Assembly: GCA_036517235.1 (NCBI GenBank)
Contig: DATDXL010000041.1
Coordinates: 1 to 5,177, forward strand
DNA: 5,177 nucleotides
From: 2-02-FULL-46-13 sp036517235
GTDB lineage: Bacteria; Patescibacteriota; Minisyncoccia; Phycocordibacterales; DSPV01
Reading direction: 5' to 3'
Positions 5,053-5,177 of the stretch are shown here, one piece after another. Under the pieces are notes generated by a model. That model had not been told where the DNA came from and did not search any database. It saw only the letters and a program-made list of their open reading frames with translations. Numbering within the stretch: the stretch's first letter is position 1; each line of letters begins with the position of its first letter. The translations under genes were made by a program, and so were the position numbers.

Positions 5053-5103
5053 TCTACTGGTTTTGGGGTTAATGATTTAACGATTTCTCTCAAAAACAGT
5101 AGA
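5053..5103 (+). promoter_or_regulatory. nested stem-loop in the leader of a possible downstream gene
   Basis: TCTACTGGTTTTG at 5053-5065 pairs with CAAAAACAGTAGA at 5091-5103, 12 of 13 positions. Inside it, GTTAA 5068-5072 pairs with TTAAC 5077-5081 around TGAT. The structure ends 8 bases before the ATG at 5112 and has no T-run, so it looks like a leader structure or operator rather than a terminator. Confidence 0.45.
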
Positions 5104-5111
5104 GTGTAGAG

Positions 5112-5177
5112 ATGAGATTTGGCATTGCGTTCCCACACCCTGTCGCTCCAAAAGGAGTACGACTGACGGAGGATTGC
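5112..5177 (+). CDS. start of a possible protein-coding gene, cut by the window edge
   Basis: An ATG at 5112 opens a frame of 22 codons running to the last base without a stop: MRFGIAFPHPVAPKGVRL, then TEDC. The composition is protein-like, but the piece is too short to assign a family. The upstream GTAGAG (5106-5111) abuts the ATG, so a proper ribosome binding site is not evident. It starts 71 bp beyond the right inverted repeat and follows a stem-loop leader. It may also be chance open sequence. Confidence 0.35.
   Translation, partial: MRFGIAFPHPVAPKGVRLTEDC

Noticed and set aside
4944..5138. Minus-strand frame of 64 codons
   Set aside because: It is made of terminator, inverted repeat and leader hairpin sequence, without a ribosome binding site.

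Overview
The window reads as a fragment of a small-genome bacterium, most likely of the Candidate Phyla Radiation (Patescibacteria) or a similar uncultivated lineage. The basis is indirect: short intergenic regions packed with G/C-rich palindromes of a kind common in such genomes, genes that match only loosely to known families, and a HAD protein of a type I associate mainly with archaea and candidate phyla. Translation uses the standard bacterial code; TGA acts as a stop in at least two genes. No rRNA, tRNA, CRISPR array, transposase or integrase was seen.

Layout. Positions 1-389 hold no convincing gene but are full of inverted repeats, ending in a long rod-like hairpin (224-334) and a 20-bp palindrome (334-353) that covers a probable -10 box. 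Next comes an A/T-rich two-gene unit: a 68-residue Xre-type repressor (390-596) and, 4 bp later, a 530-residue protein of unknown function (601-2193). The gap 2194-2261 contains hairpins and a palindromic intergenic repeat. A 44-bp sequence at 2262-2305 recurs perfectly in inverted orientation at 4997-5040. Between the two copies lies a G/C-richer unit with its own promoter: a formyltransferase-fold protein (2382-3254), a HAD-superfamily phosphatase-like protein overlapping it by 4 bp (3251-4309), a strong terminator, and an AAA_28-type P-loop protein (4412-4936). After the right repeat, a stem-loop leader precedes the first 22 codons of another possible gene (5112-5177), cut by the window edge.

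How the parts may work together. The repressor probably controls itself and the large protein through the palindrome at 334-353; a repressor directly before a large orphan effector is the layout of toxin-antitoxin, defence and selfish-element modules, but the large protein has no clear catalytic signature, so this is inference. The formyltransferase, HAD and P-loop genes look like a small-molecule pathway: formyl transfer, phosphate removal and a nucleotide- or metabolite-kinase-like step. The substrate cannot be read from the sequence. The 44-bp inverted repeats, with promoter inside one and terminator T-tract inside the other, make that block look like a self-contained cassette, though two chance copies of a dispersed repeat would look the same.
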